Shown here: positions 49,791-58,006 of the stretch, piece after piece
How the letters are laid out: the number at the start of each line of letters is the position of its first letter
How positions within the stretch are numbered: the stretch's first letter is position 1
NCBI GenBank assembly: GCA_964528645.1
Contig: CAZGSR010000014.1
Coordinates: 1-58,006 of the forward strand
DNA: 58,006 bases
Direction of reading: 5' to 3'
Source: UBA5734 sp964528645
GTDB lineage: Bacteria; Bacillota; Clostridia; Saccharofermentanales; UBA5734
Notes under the pieces: model-generated
What the model saw: only the letters and a program-made list of their open reading frames with translations
The model's database searches: none
What the model was told of the DNA's origin: nothing
Made by a program: the position numbers and the translations under genes

Positions 49791-52475
49791 ATGGGAAAAG
49801 AACGCGTCTTCAATCAAGTCCTCGATTCCATCCCCGACTTGGTGTTTTACAAAGATCTCCAGGGCGTTTACCAGGGTTGCAATCGAGCATTTGCCGCGTT
49901 CGTCGGTCGCGACATTCAAGACATCGTTGGCAAGACAGACCATGACCTGTTTCCATCCGACCTGGCACAGTCCTTCATTTCCTTTGACCAAGCCATGCTG
50001 GAGTCAGGTGACCCGCGATACAACCAGGAATGGGCCACTTTTCCGGATGGCCATCTGGTGCTGTTCGACACGCTCAAAGCCCCGATGCGCGACCGCGAAG
50101 GTCAGGTACTGGGGACCATGGGCATCGCTCGCGACATCACCAGCCAGGAGCATGTCAAGCGAGAGCTCAAGACGACCCTGGCCAATTTCAGTATGTTCAT
50201 TGAAACCATCGACGACATGATCTTCATCACAGATCTCAACGGCCGTGCGCTCTACATCAATCCTGCTGTGACCACCAAATTGGGTCTGACGCTTTCGGAC
50301 CTGCAGGACATGCACTTGCTGGATGTACATCCACCGGAATTGCGTGAGACTGCTGAGCAGATCTTTGCTGAGATGCTGGCCGGACAAACCGAAGTATGTC
50401 CGTTGCCACTGGCCAGGAAGGATGGCACGCGCATTCCGGTTGAAACCCGAGTCTGGATGGGTCGCTGGGACAACCAGGACTGCCTCTTTGGCATCTGTAA
50501 AGACCTCAGTGGTGAACAGGAAGCCCTGCAACGCTTCAACAAGATTTTCCAGGTCAATCCGACACCGATGATGATCACCACCATCCCCGAGGGCCGGATC
50601 CTCGATGTCAATAATGCCTTTATTGCCACCTTTGGCTACAGGCGGATCGAAGCAATTGGCTGTTTGGTTTCGGAGCTGAATTTTTTCACGACTGCGGAAG
50701 ACGCAGCCGAGGCTCAGACGTATCTGTCGTCCACCGAGCCACTGGTCCAATATGAAATGTCGGTCAGGACCCGTTCCAGCCAGATCCTGGTCGGCCAGAT
50801 CTCCGGCGAGGTCGTCAAAACCCAGTCGGAGGATTTGCGCCTGACGGTCATGAACGACCTGACCGCGATCAAAAAGGCCGAAGAGAGTCTGCGTTACCAG
50901 GCCCAGTTCCACAACATGCTGATGAAAATCGCCACTGAGTACATCAACGTTCCGCTGGACCATGTCCCGGATGCCATCAACAATGCCCTGCGTGACATCG
51001 GCCTGTTTGTCGACGCCGACCGGGTCTATATTTTCGATTATGATTTCCGGCGCCAGACGTGTTCCAATACCTACGAATGGTGCAATGCAGACATCAATCC
51101 GGAGATCGACAATCTGCAGGATGTCCCTCTGGCCGAACTCCCGGATTGGGTCAATGCCCATAAGAACGGTGTGAGGATGCAAATCGACGATGTCCTGGCC
51201 TTGCCAGTGGACAATGCTGTGCGCCAGATCCTGGAACCCCAGTCGGTCAAAAGCATCCTAACCTTGCCATTGATGTCGGGTAACGATTGCATCGGCTTTG
51301 TCGGATTTGACTCCTGCCGTCATCTCCGGATGTACAACAGTGATGAAATCGGCTTGCTCAGCCTGTTCTGCGAAATGCTGGTCAACATGCGCAACCGCGA
51401 GGAACAGGAACTGCGCCTGAAGAAGACCAAGGAGCAGGCCGAGATGGCCAGCCGCTCAAAGAGCCAGTTTCTGGCCAACATGAGCCATGAGATCCGCACA
51501 CCCCTTAACGCGGTCATGGGCTATCTCCAGTTGCTCGAGCAACAGGAAGCAAATCCGGACAAGCAACAGTTGATCGCCCGGATGTCAGACTCAGCGGAAT
51601 CCCTGCTCAAGGTCATCAATGACATCCTCGATGTCTCGAAAATCGAAGCCGGCAAGCTCCAGCTGGAGCAGATCCCGTTCAACCTTGTAACCACCCTGGA
51701 GGCGATCGCCGAGCCCTTTGCATTCGCCGCCCGGGATAAAGGCCTCGATTTTTCTCTGCAATTGTCCGATAACATCCCCCGGGAGGTTCAGGGAGATCCT
51801 TTGCGACTGCGCCAGATTCTCAACAACCTATGCAGCAATGCCATCAAATTTACGGAGTCCGGATTTGTCCGGGTGAGTGCCCATGCGTCCGTCCGGACAG
51901 ACGAAATCAGTGAGATTGTACTGTCCGTGGCCGATTCCGGGCCTGGCATCGCCCCGGAATTCTTCGCGCATATTTTCGAACCATTCGCCCAGGAAGACAG
52001 CACCTTGCCGCGCCGCTTTGGTGGCACCGGCCTCGGCTTGTCGATCAGCCACGAGCTGGCCCAGCTGATGCAAGGACAGCTGCGAGTCGAAAGCGAACAG
52101 GGGAGGGGCAGTGTCTTCACCCTGACGTTACCCCTGCTGACAACCAGGAACAGGCAAACGCACACAGTTCCTGCTATTCCGGCCGAACCGGGCATCACAC
52201 CGCGCCGCCCCGTGCCAGCTGAAAACACCCCGGTCTGGCTGACACGCCGCCAATGGCAGGACTTCCTGTTCCGTGAACGGCAACTCCTGGTCCAAGGTGA
52301 TTTCCAGGCTGCTGACGAACTCTTGCGGATCATCGACGGGCGGGATTATGAGGAATTGGATGCGGGGCTCCAGGCGCTGGTGACAGCGATGGACCAGTTT
52401 GATTTCGATCAGGCTCTCTTGCTGGTCCAGGATATGATAAAATCATTAGATGGAACAAAACCAGATGGAACCTGA
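49791..52475 (+). CDS. Soluble PAS-PAS-PAS-GAF sensor histidine kinase
   Basis: An 894-residue kinase without membrane segments. Three PAS domains (about 8-125, 130-245, 245-360) carry typical FYKDLQGVYQGCN, FITDLNGRALYINPA and ARKDGTRIPVE stretches; a GAF domain (about 380-530) follows; then HisKA with His566 in MSHEIRTPLNAVMGY and an ATPase domain with NNLCSNAIKFT, DSGPGI and GGTGLGLSI. A C-terminal helical tail of about 90 residues, but no receiver, follows. ATG 49791 follows GGGAG; ATGs at 49728 and 49767 lack a site. It overlaps the HD-GYP gene behind it by 26 bases, its likely partner. Confidence 0.9.
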   Translation: MGKERVFNQVLDSIPDLVFYKDLQGVYQGCNRAFAAFVGRDIQDIVGKTDHDLFPSDLAQSFISFDQAMLESGDPRYNQEWATFPDGHLVLFDTLKAPMRDREGQVLGTMGIARDITSQEHVKRELKTTLANFSMFIETIDDMIFITDLNGRALYINPAVTTKLGLTLSDLQDMHLLDVHPPELRETAEQIFAEMLAGQTEVCPLPLARKDGTRIPVETRVWMGRWDNQDCLFGICKDLSGEQEALQRFNKIFQVNPTPMMITTIPEGRILDVNNAFIATFGYRRIEAIGCLVSELNFFTTAEDAAEAQTYLSSTEPLVQYEMSVRTRSSQILVGQISGEVVKTQSEDLRLTVMNDLTAIKKAEESLRYQAQFHNMLMKIATEYINVPLDHVPDAINNALRDIGLFVDADRVYIFDYDFRRQTCSNTYEWCNADINPEIDNLQDVPLAELPDWVNAHKNGVRMQIDDVLALPVDNAVRQILEPQSVKSILTLPLMSGNDCIGFVGFDSCRHLRMYNSDEIGLLSLFCEMLVNMRNREEQELRLKKTKEQAEMASRSKSQFLANMSHEIRTPLNAVMGYLQLLEQQEANPDKQQLIARMSDSAESLLKVINDILDVSKIEAGKLQLEQIPFNLVTTLEAIAEPFAFAARDKGLDFSLQLSDNIPREVQGDPLRLRQILNNLCSNAIKFTESGFVRVSAHASVRTDEISEIVLSVADSGPGIAPEFFAHIFEPFAQEDSTLPRRFGGTGLGLSISHELAQLMQGQLRVESEQGRGSVFTLTLPLLTTRNRQTHTVPAIPAEPGITPRRPVPAENTPVWLTRRQWQDFLFRERQLLVQGDFQAADELLRIIDGRDYEELDAGLQALVTAMDQFDFDQALLLVQDMIKSLDGTKPDGT

Positions 52476-53622
52476 ATCTTATTTTGCTGCCAAGATCCTG
52501 ATCGTCGACGATTATCCGGGCAACATCGACATCCTGTGCCAAGCTCTGCCGGAGTTCTATGAACTGCGGACGGCACTGGGCGGACGGGAAGCACTCGACC
52601 TCTTGCAGCGGACTTCGTTTCTGCCCGATCTGATCCTGCTCGATGTCATGATGCCCGACATCGATGGCTATGAGGTCTGCCGGATCCTGAAACAGGACGC
52701 CCGCTACCGCGAGATACCGGTTATTTTTGTCAGTGCAGTAGCGGATGTCCAGAGTAAAATTCACGGTCTGCAACTCGGTGGGGTCGATTATGTCACCAAA
52801 CCTTACAACTTCAGGGAGATCCAGGCCCGGATCGACATCCACTTGAAACTGCGTCGGCTCAACCAGACGGTGGCCGAGTCTAATCGCCAGCTTGAGGCAC
52901 TGGTTGAGGCGAAGATCCAAGCCATTTCTGACACCCAGATCGAGTTGATTTTTGCGCTTTCCAACCTGGTTACGTTGCGTGATCCCAGCGCGGGCGGCCA
53001 TATCGAGCGCGTCCGTGATGTGGTTTCACGACTGGCGCATGCGCTGGCGAAAGACCCTGCATACAGTGGTCTGGTTGATGCCTGGTACATCGACCAGCTA
53101 ATCAAGGCCTGCCCCCTGCATGACATCGGAAAAATCAGCGTGCCTGACCGGATTCTGAACAAGAACGCCCCACTGGATGAGAAGGAGGAGGCGATCCTGG
53201 CGGAGCACACGCGTGTCGGTGCTGCGACCCTCGCCGAGGTCTCTGCCCGGTACCCTGGCAATTCCTTCATCGACATGGGCATCGATATGACGCGCAGTCA
53301 TCATGAACGCTGGGACGGTACCGGCTACCCCGACGGCCTCAAAGGCGACGCCATCCCGCTCTCCGCCCAGATCCTGGCTCTTGCCGATACCTTGGATTAT
53401 CGCTATGCTGAGGCGCTGGGCGGTCATGCCTGCCTGTCTTCGATTAAACTGGATCAGCCGATTGTGCCTGCAACCACTGGCAGCGCTGATGCGATCCGAA
53501 ATGTCCGTGCCTGGATCATAGCGGAGAAAGGCCGGGCTTTTGCCCCTCTACTGGTCGAGGCTTACCTGACCGTTGCCAACGACATCGAAAAACTATACAC
53601 ACCAGCCGGGGAGAGCGACTAA
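52450..53622 (+). CDS. Receiver-HD-GYP response regulator, canonical
   Basis: A 390-residue protein: receiver with ILIVDDYPGN and phosphoacceptor Asp65 in LILLDVMMPDIDGYE, Lys in VTKPYNFRE, then a coiled linker and an HD-GYP domain with LHDIGKISVPD (His224-Asp225) and HHERWDGTGYPDGL. It is a close paralogue of the 48609 protein. It overlaps the kinase gene by 26 bases and should be its phosphorylation target, lowering a cyclic dinucleotide on signal. No diguanylate cyclase (GGDEF) is in the window. Confidence 0.93.
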   Translation: MEQNQMEPESYFAAKILIVDDYPGNIDILCQALPEFYELRTALGGREALDLLQRTSFLPDLILLDVMMPDIDGYEVCRILKQDARYREIPVIFVSAVADVQSKIHGLQLGGVDYVTKPYNFREIQARIDIHLKLRRLNQTVAESNRQLEALVEAKIQAISDTQIELIFALSNLVTLRDPSAGGHIERVRDVVSRLAHALAKDPAYSGLVDAWYIDQLIKACPLHDIGKISVPDRILNKNAPLDEKEEAILAEHTRVGAATLAEVSARYPGNSFIDMGIDMTRSHHERWDGTGYPDGLKGDAIPLSAQILALADTLDYRYAEALGGHACLSSIKLDQPIVPATTGSADAIRNVRAWIIAEKGRAFAPLLVEAYLTVANDIEKLYTPAGESD

Positions 53623-53650
53623 ACTCCGGCCTGATTAAAGGAAACCAAAC

Positions 53651-54829
53651 ATGCAAATTGCCGACTCTTTTTCCGCCATGAACCTGTCCGAATCCACCCT
53701 CGCCGCTCTGGCCCAGGCCAATATCACGACACCGACTCCGATCCAGGCCCAGACCATCCTGTCGATGATCGACTGGTATGACATCATCGGCAAAGCGCCG
53801 ACCGGTACCGGTAAAACCCTGGCCTTTGGGATCCCGATCATGGAGCACCTCGACCTTTCGATCCAGGCCCCCCAGGCCCTGATCCTGGCACCGACGCGAG
53901 AACTGGTCCTCCAGATCGTCGAAGAACTCAAAAAGCTGGCTGCCTTCATGCCCCATGTCCGTTCGGTTGCCATCTATGGCGGTTCCAGCATTGGCCAGCA
54001 GATCGATGACCTGCGCCGTAATCCCCAGATCATTGTCGCCACGCCCGGCCGCCTGATCGACCATCTCGGCCGCCATACGATCCGCCTCGACAAGGTCCAG
54101 ACCGTGGTCCTTGACGAAGCAGACCGCATGCTCGACATGGGATTCGTCCGCGATGTCCGGAAGATCCTCGACAAAATGCCCCGCGTCGGCCAGATCGCCA
54201 TGTTTTCGGCCACCCTCTCCCGCGCGGTCATGGACATTTCCTGGATCTACCAGCGCGATCCCGTCGAAGTCACCGTCCAGGAGGACGAGGACAACAAACC
54301 ACCGATCACACAGTACAGCATCAATCTCGGTGGCCATGCCCGGGTCGAAACCATTGCCCACATCGTCAAGAAGTTCCAGTACGAAAAGGTCATGGTCTTC
54401 TGCAATACGAAAGGCATGGTCCAAGGTGTCGCCAAACGCCTCAACCAGGCTGGCTGCAAAGCCGACTGCATCCACGGCGATATTCGCCAGTCCCAGCGTG
54501 AAAAGGTCCTGTCCAGCTTCCGCAAAGGCCATCTACCGGTCATCGTCTGCACCGACGTCGCCGCCCGTGGGATTGATATTTTTGGCGTCGATGCAGTCTT
54601 CAACTACGACGTGCCGCTGGAAAATGAAAACTACACCCACCGCATCGGCCGGACTGGCCGGGCGCACCACCCGGGCGTGGCGTACACGTTCTACGCCTTC
54701 CTCGACAAGATCCGGCTCGATGAGATCGTGCGTTTCACAAAAACGCCGCTGACGCCATTTGACGCCGAGCGGCTGGAACCTGTGGTTGATGAGGGTGGGT
54801 CAGGGACAGAAGGCGAGGCCGGTGACTGA
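53651..54829 (+). CDS. DEAD-box RNA helicase, short form
   Basis: A 392-residue DEAD-box helicase with only the two RecA-like domains. Motifs: Q motif TPTPIQAQTI, I APTGTGKT, Ia APTRELVLQ, II VLDEADRML, III FSATLS, IV MVFCNTKG, V TDVAARGIDI, VI HRIGRTGRA. The C-terminal tail is short and acidic (VVDEGGSGTEGEAGD), with no RNA-binding domain. It unwinds short RNA duplexes. AAAGGAAA precedes the ATG, 28 bases after the HD-GYP gene. Confidence 0.93.
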   Translation: MQIADSFSAMNLSESTLAALAQANITTPTPIQAQTILSMIDWYDIIGKAPTGTGKTLAFGIPIMEHLDLSIQAPQALILAPTRELVLQIVEELKKLAAFMPHVRSVAIYGGSSIGQQIDDLRRNPQIIVATPGRLIDHLGRHTIRLDKVQTVVLDEADRMLDMGFVRDVRKILDKMPRVGQIAMFSATLSRAVMDISWIYQRDPVEVTVQEDEDNKPPITQYSINLGGHARVETIAHIVKKFQYEKVMVFCNTKGMVQGVAKRLNQAGCKADCIHGDIRQSQREKVLSSFRKGHLPVIVCTDVAARGIDIFGVDAVFNYDVPLENENYTHRIGRTGRAHHPGVAYTFYAFLDKIRLDEIVRFTKTPLTPFDAERLEPVVDEGGSGTEGEAGD

Positions 54830-54873
54830 GTACCGGTCAAAGGGGCAGGTGCACCGGCTGGCTTGCGGTGTGA

Positions 54874-55905
54874 TCAGCGGCGTGGTGTCCGGTAGACGAA
54901 TTCCCGCTGCGCATAGAAACTCACCACATACAGCAGTCCATCGCCAATAATTTTGGCCAGCAGCAGTGGCCATCCCAGGGCTTGGCTGAACAAGCGGATC
55001 AGGCTGTAGCTTAATAGCATGATGACCGTTGCCAGTATGTAATAACGGGCCAGCGCCTGGCGGTGGTGGCTGCCCCGCGCAAAGACCAGCTTGTGGTTGA
55101 GAAAATAATTGACCAGGGAGCTGACGATGCGTGCGGCAATGACCGTGGCCAGCAGATAGCCTGGAATCACGCGCGACAAGCCATAGAAAATGCCCAGGTC
55201 GATCAGGCCCGCCGTCGAAGAGGACGCAATGAACCGGAACAGCAGGCCGTAGATTTTGAGCGAGTCTCGGACCGGATTGAAATGGGATGAACGGTTCGCT
55301 TCGATGTAGACCGTTTCGATCGGCACCTGCGAGACCTTGATCTCGTGCGTGCGGATTGCCAGGAGCTGGTTCATCTCATATTCGTACCGTTCCCCTTTTA
55401 GTTGCAGAAAAAGGCGCAGATGCCGGTGGGGCAGGCCTCTCAGGCCTGTCTGCGTGTCACGGATATCGATACCGTTGATTGCCGCATAGACCAGCCGTGT
55501 CAGACGGTTGCCGATCTTGCTTCTCACCGGCACATCGCCGGTGAATTCGCGCACGCCCAGGACCAGGGCGTCCGGATCCAGCGCCATGGCCCGGGCGATT
55601 TTGAGGATGTCCTCTGGCCTGTGCTGGCCATCCGCATCCGCCGTGATGACACCCGCGTCCCCCAGTCCATGCTCCAGAATGAAATTCAAGCCAGACTTCA
55701 ATGCCCGGCCCTTACCCAGGTTGACCACGTGTGTTACCACAGGTACCTGCAGCATCCGGATCTCGGCAAACAAAGCCGCCGAGCGATCCTCGCCGCCATC
55801 ATCCACCACCACCATCCGATCCAGCCCTGCCGCGCGTAAATCACGCACCAGCTTCACCAGCTGATCATCAGGGCGATAAGCAGGAATGAGCACACAAGGT
55901 TGCAT
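54874..55905 (-). CDS. GT2 glycosyltransferase fused to a GtrA-like membrane domain
   Basis: A 343-residue protein. Residues 1-215: family 2 glycosyltransferase of dolichol-phosphate mannosyltransferase type, with VLIPAYRPDD, VVVDDGGEDRS and the metal-binding ADADGQHRPED. Residues 220-343: four membrane segments of GtrA type (FIASSSTAGLIDLGIFYGLS, NYFLNHKLVFARG). The pair makes and handles polyprenyl-linked sugars for surface glycans. ATG 55905 is preceded by GAGGA; a longer in-frame start would run into the palindrome. Confidence 0.87.
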   Translation of the reverse strand: MQPCVLIPAYRPDDQLVKLVRDLRAAGLDRMVVVDDGGEDRSAALFAEIRMLQVPVVTHVVNLGKGRALKSGLNFILEHGLGDAGVITADADGQHRPEDILKIARAMALDPDALVLGVREFTGDVPVRSKIGNRLTRLVYAAINGIDIRDTQTGLRGLPHRHLRLFLQLKGERYEYEMNQLLAIRTHEIKVSQVPIETVYIEANRSSHFNPVRDSLKIYGLLFRFIASSSTAGLIDLGIFYGLSRVIPGYLLATVIAARIVSSLVNYFLNHKLVFARGSHHRQALARYYILATVIMLLSYSLIRLFSQALGWPLLLAKIIGDGLLYVVSFYAQREFVYRTPRR

Positions 55906-55921
55906 GAGGAGTCCTCTTTGC

Positions 55922-55948
55922 CCAAAAAGGGACCCGGTCCCTTTTTGG
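55922..55948. repeat. Twin palindrome, copy 1
   Basis: CCAAAAAGGGACC and its complement around one C: 13 perfect pairs. The 23-base core recurs at 56011-56033, 87 bases away. It lies 17 bases upstream of the GT2 start, so it would be in that gene's leader or separate it from the helicase transcript. Confidence 0.88.
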
Positions 55949-56010
55949 TTCAAATTGAAAGTATGTCAAACACAATTTGTAACAAATCTCGCTATTTGAC
56001 AAAAGTGCTG

Positions 56011-56033
56011 AAAAAGGGACCCGGTCCCTTTTT
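56011..56033 (-). terminator. Twin palindrome, copy 2; terminator of the helicase gene
   Basis: The same AAAAAGGGACC arm with one-base centre lies directly after the stop codon of the DEAD-box gene. Read on the minus strand it is a GC stem followed by five T, which qualifies it as an intrinsic terminator. Confidence 0.72.
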
Positions 56034-56034
56034 T

Positions 56035-57777
56035 TTATTTTTGCTTCTCGGCACGCACGGGACGGTTGCCGATCTTGCGTCCGGTGAGGTTTTTGACGAC
56101 TTCGTCAGCGGCTTCTCTGGGGACGTCGACGAAGGTGTAGCGGCCGTAGATGGCGATGGCGCCGATCTGTTTGCCGGAGAGGGAGGAGTGGGAGCAGACG
56201 GCTTTGACGATGTGCTGGGGCAGGACATTGTCATCGGACCCGACATTGAGGAAAAGACGCGACATGCCGGCTTCGATCTTCTTGCCGCCACGGCTTTTCT
56301 TGTCCTTGCCATCAAATTTGCCCTTTTTCCCACCCGAACGGTCGTCGTCAGCAACAAAGAAGCCAGCCCTGCTGTTGTTGTAGCTCGACTGGTAGCGGTT
56401 GTTGCGAGCGATGTGCTCGAGATAGGGTACGACCGGCTCGATTTCCTCGGCCTGGTGGTATTGCTCGCCCATGGCCAGGCGCAGCAAGGCTGCAGCGAGG
56501 TCAGCCGTGGTGTAGAATGAATCGGACGGACTTTCGACATTTATGTCCTGGAGATACTGCTCGACTGCCTCCACGTAATACGCCAGGTCATCGGCGCCGA
56601 GGCTGTCCTTGAGACCTTTGAGAATCGAACTCACACGGCTTTGCGTGACCTCGGTCAGGCTCGGCGGCTGGGCGCAGACAATATTGGCCTTGGCATAATG
56701 CTGGATGTTCTTCAGCTCGATGATCTCGCGGCCGACGACGAACGTGTAGGCTTTGCCCGAACGTCCGGCGCGGCCTGTCCGTCCAATCCGGTGCACATAA
56801 TATTCCTCATCCTGGGGCAGGTCGTAATTGATGACGACCTCAATGTCATCGACGTCAATGCCTCGCGCCGCAACATCCGTCGCCACCAGCAGATCGACCT
56901 CACCCGAGCGGAAACGGTTCATGACCCGCGTCCGCAGCGGCTGTTTCATGTCACCATGCAGCGCCTCCGCCGCGTAACCACGCGTCGCCAGTTTTTCACA
57001 GACTTCATCGACTTTGCGCTTGGTGTTGCAGAAAACCAGCGCCAGCTTGATCCGTTCCGACTCGATCAGGCGGCAGAGAACCTCGAGTTTGTTCGATTCA
57101 CGTACTTCGATGTAGAACTGGCTGATGTTCTCAACCGCCAGCTGCTTCGGCGCGATCCGCACATGAACGGGTTCGTGCAGGTATTTTTCGGTCAGTTCGA
57201 GGATCGATTTCGGCATGGTGGCGGAGAAAAAGACCTTCTGGATCTCATCCGGCGTCGATTCCAGAATCGTGTCGATGTCTTCCTTGAAGCCCATGTTGAG
57301 CATTTCATCGGCCTCATCGAGGATGATCCCGGTCAGGCTTTCCAGACGCAAGGTCTTGCGCCGCATGTGGTCCATGACCCGGCCCGGTGTGCCGACGATG
57401 ATTTGCGGCCGCTTTTTCAGGGCCAGGATCTGGCGGTCGATCGGCTGGCCACCATAAACGGCCAGGATCCGGATGCCTTCTTTGTATTTGGCAACCGCAT
57501 GCATTTCATCGGCGATCTGGATCGCCAGCTCACGGGTCGGTGCCAGGATCAGAAACTGGACCCGGCTGTCGTCACGGTCTACCCGCTCAATGACCGGAAT
57601 ACCGAATGCACAGGTCTTGCCCGTGCCCGTCTGGGCCTGGCCCAGCATGTCAACGCCACCCAGGATATGGGGGATCGACTCGCTCTGGATTGGCGTCGCC
57701 TCCTCAAAACCCATATCCACAACCGCGCGCTGGATTTCATACGATAAAGGTAAATCTTTAAAAGCTACTGTGTTCAA
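56035..57777 (-). CDS. DEAD-box RNA helicase with DbpA-type RNA-binding domain
   Basis: A 580-residue helicase of CshA/DeaD/DbpA type. Motifs: ATPIQSESIP, AQTGTGKT, APTRELAIQ, LDEADEMLN, FSATMP, LVFCNTKR, TDVAARGIDV, HRIGRTGRAG. After the core come a helical region, a Gly/Lys-rich stretch (GGKKGKFDGKDKKSRGGKK) and a C-terminal DbpA-like RRM (RLFLNVGSDDNVLP to VRAEKQK). It likely acts in ribosome assembly or RNA decay. The start is uncertain: TTG 57777 gives the family-like N-terminus NTVAFKDLPLSYEIQ; ATGs at 57849 and 57864 would add 24 or 29 unusual residues. Confidence 0.9.
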   Translation of the reverse strand: MNTVAFKDLPLSYEIQRAVVDMGFEEATPIQSESIPHILGGVDMLGQAQTGTGKTCAFGIPVIERVDRDDSRVQFLILAPTRELAIQIADEMHAVAKYKEGIRILAVYGGQPIDRQILALKKRPQIIVGTPGRVMDHMRRKTLRLESLTGIILDEADEMLNMGFKEDIDTILESTPDEIQKVFFSATMPKSILELTEKYLHEPVHVRIAPKQLAVENISQFYIEVRESNKLEVLCRLIESERIKLALVFCNTKRKVDEVCEKLATRGYAAEALHGDMKQPLRTRVMNRFRSGEVDLLVATDVAARGIDVDDIEVVINYDLPQDEEYYVHRIGRTGRAGRSGKAYTFVVGREIIELKNIQHYAKANIVCAQPPSLTEVTQSRVSSILKGLKDSLGADDLAYYVEAVEQYLQDINVESPSDSFYTTADLAAALLRLAMGEQYHQAEEIEPVVPYLEHIARNNRYQSSYNNSRAGFFVADDDRSGGKKGKFDGKDKKSRGGKKIEAGMSRLFLNVGSDDNVLPQHIVKAVCSHSSLSGKQIGAIAIYGRYTFVDVPREAADEVVKNLTGRKIGNRPVRAEKQK

Positions 57778-57891
57778 ACTAACTCGACTTTCTCTGGGCA
57801 AAAGGCCTGCCCGCCGCCATCTTTGCAATTTCAGCCCAGGGAATCTCATTGCCCCTGAGCACACCGCATCATTTGTCTATAAAATCGATCA

Positions 57892-57920
57892 ATATTAGCA
57901 TAAAAGGCCGCAACTGTCGA
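57892..57920 (-). promoter_or_regulatory. Promoter of the long DEAD-box helicase gene
   Basis: On the minus strand TCGACA (57920-57915) and TAATAT (57897-57892) are 17 bases apart. Transcription would start near 57885, giving a leader of about 108 bases before TTG 57777, long leaders being common for cold-shock helicases. Confidence 0.55.
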
Positions 57921-57977
57921 GTATCGTCAATCGCTGGTTCTTTGCTTGTTTCCGTGAAAGGTAGTGCAGAAATATGG

Positions 57978-58006
57978 CATGGGATCACCCATTGTGCCGC
58001 CCCTGG
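57978..58006 (+). repeat. Partial dispersed repeat at the window edge
   Basis: The last 29 bases, ending ACCCATTGTGCCGCCCCTGG, match about 22 of 29 bases at 24070-24098 in the gene-free region before the export cluster. The copy is cut by the window end. Confidence 0.45.

Overview
The window looks like chromosome from an anaerobic Firmicute of clostridial type. The evidence is a four-gene electron-bifurcating [FeFe]-hydrogenase operon, ribosomal protein S21, strong AGGAGG-type ribosome binding sites with frequent TTG and GTG starts, SipW-type signal peptidase with cognate exported proteins, LysM/GerMN lipoprotein, and a sulfatase-maturase-like radical SAM enzyme. Most genes are GC-rich; a few stretches (about 1-1360, 3400-3890, 7150-7700, 31300-31680) are visibly AT-richer and hold odd or broken genes. 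No complete phage, insertion sequence or CRISPR array is visible.

Layout. 0.2-2.5 kb: HipA-like kinase plus SPASM radical SAM enzyme. 2.7-7.5 kb: TauE/SafE exporter, a LacI-family gene fused out of frame to the 3' two thirds of a phosphofructokinase gene, an atypical triosephosphate isomerase, a LarA-type racemase and an AraC DNA-binding domain. 7.7-11.5 kb: DUF554 protein, two PLP enzymes of sulfur amino acid metabolism, cupin. 11.5-12.2 kb: repeat-rich gene-free DNA. 12.2-20.3 kb: LysM lipoprotein, PPP phosphatase, YihY, ThpR, hemerythrin, bactofilin and polysaccharide deacetylase. 20.4-23.7 kb: aldo-keto reductase, LacI regulator and zinc alcohol dehydrogenase with a clear promoter and operator. 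23.7-24.4 kb: structured gene-free DNA. 24.4-30.5 kb: surface-export cluster (two TasA/DUF1102-like proteins, DUF5305 protein, two-component system, SipW peptidase). 30.5-36 kb: SRPBCC protein, rpsU, two tRNAs and a decayed tRNA piece, deoB, secreted SGNH hydrolase, TspO-like protein, second ThpR. 36-41.2 kb: Lon-related protease, acyltransferase, SixA-like phosphatase, nitrilase-family amidohydrolase. 41.5-46 kb: hydrogenase operon. 46.2-58 kb: flavoprotein disulfide reductase, XRE regulator, shikimate kinase, a signalling trio (HD-GYP regulator, PAS histidine kinase, HD-GYP regulator), two DEAD-box helicases and a GT2-GtrA glycosyltransferase.

Two things stand out. First, the export cluster is preceded by a promoter, an upstream 16-bp palindrome and a structured leader ending in an intrinsic terminator; a homologous leader (same outer stem, same conserved 3' block, same terminator position) precedes the secreted SGNH hydrolase 9 kb away. 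This pair looks like a cis-acting RNA class controlling exported proteins and fits no riboswitch consensus I know. Second, the gene-free DNA carries several families of dispersed palindromes and repeats: a 33-nt perfect palindrome at two loci, a 52-bp tandem unit at three loci, a twin palindrome flanking one gene, and long inverted repeats beside gene ends. Function assignments rest on motif recognition by eye; no database search or folding program was run.
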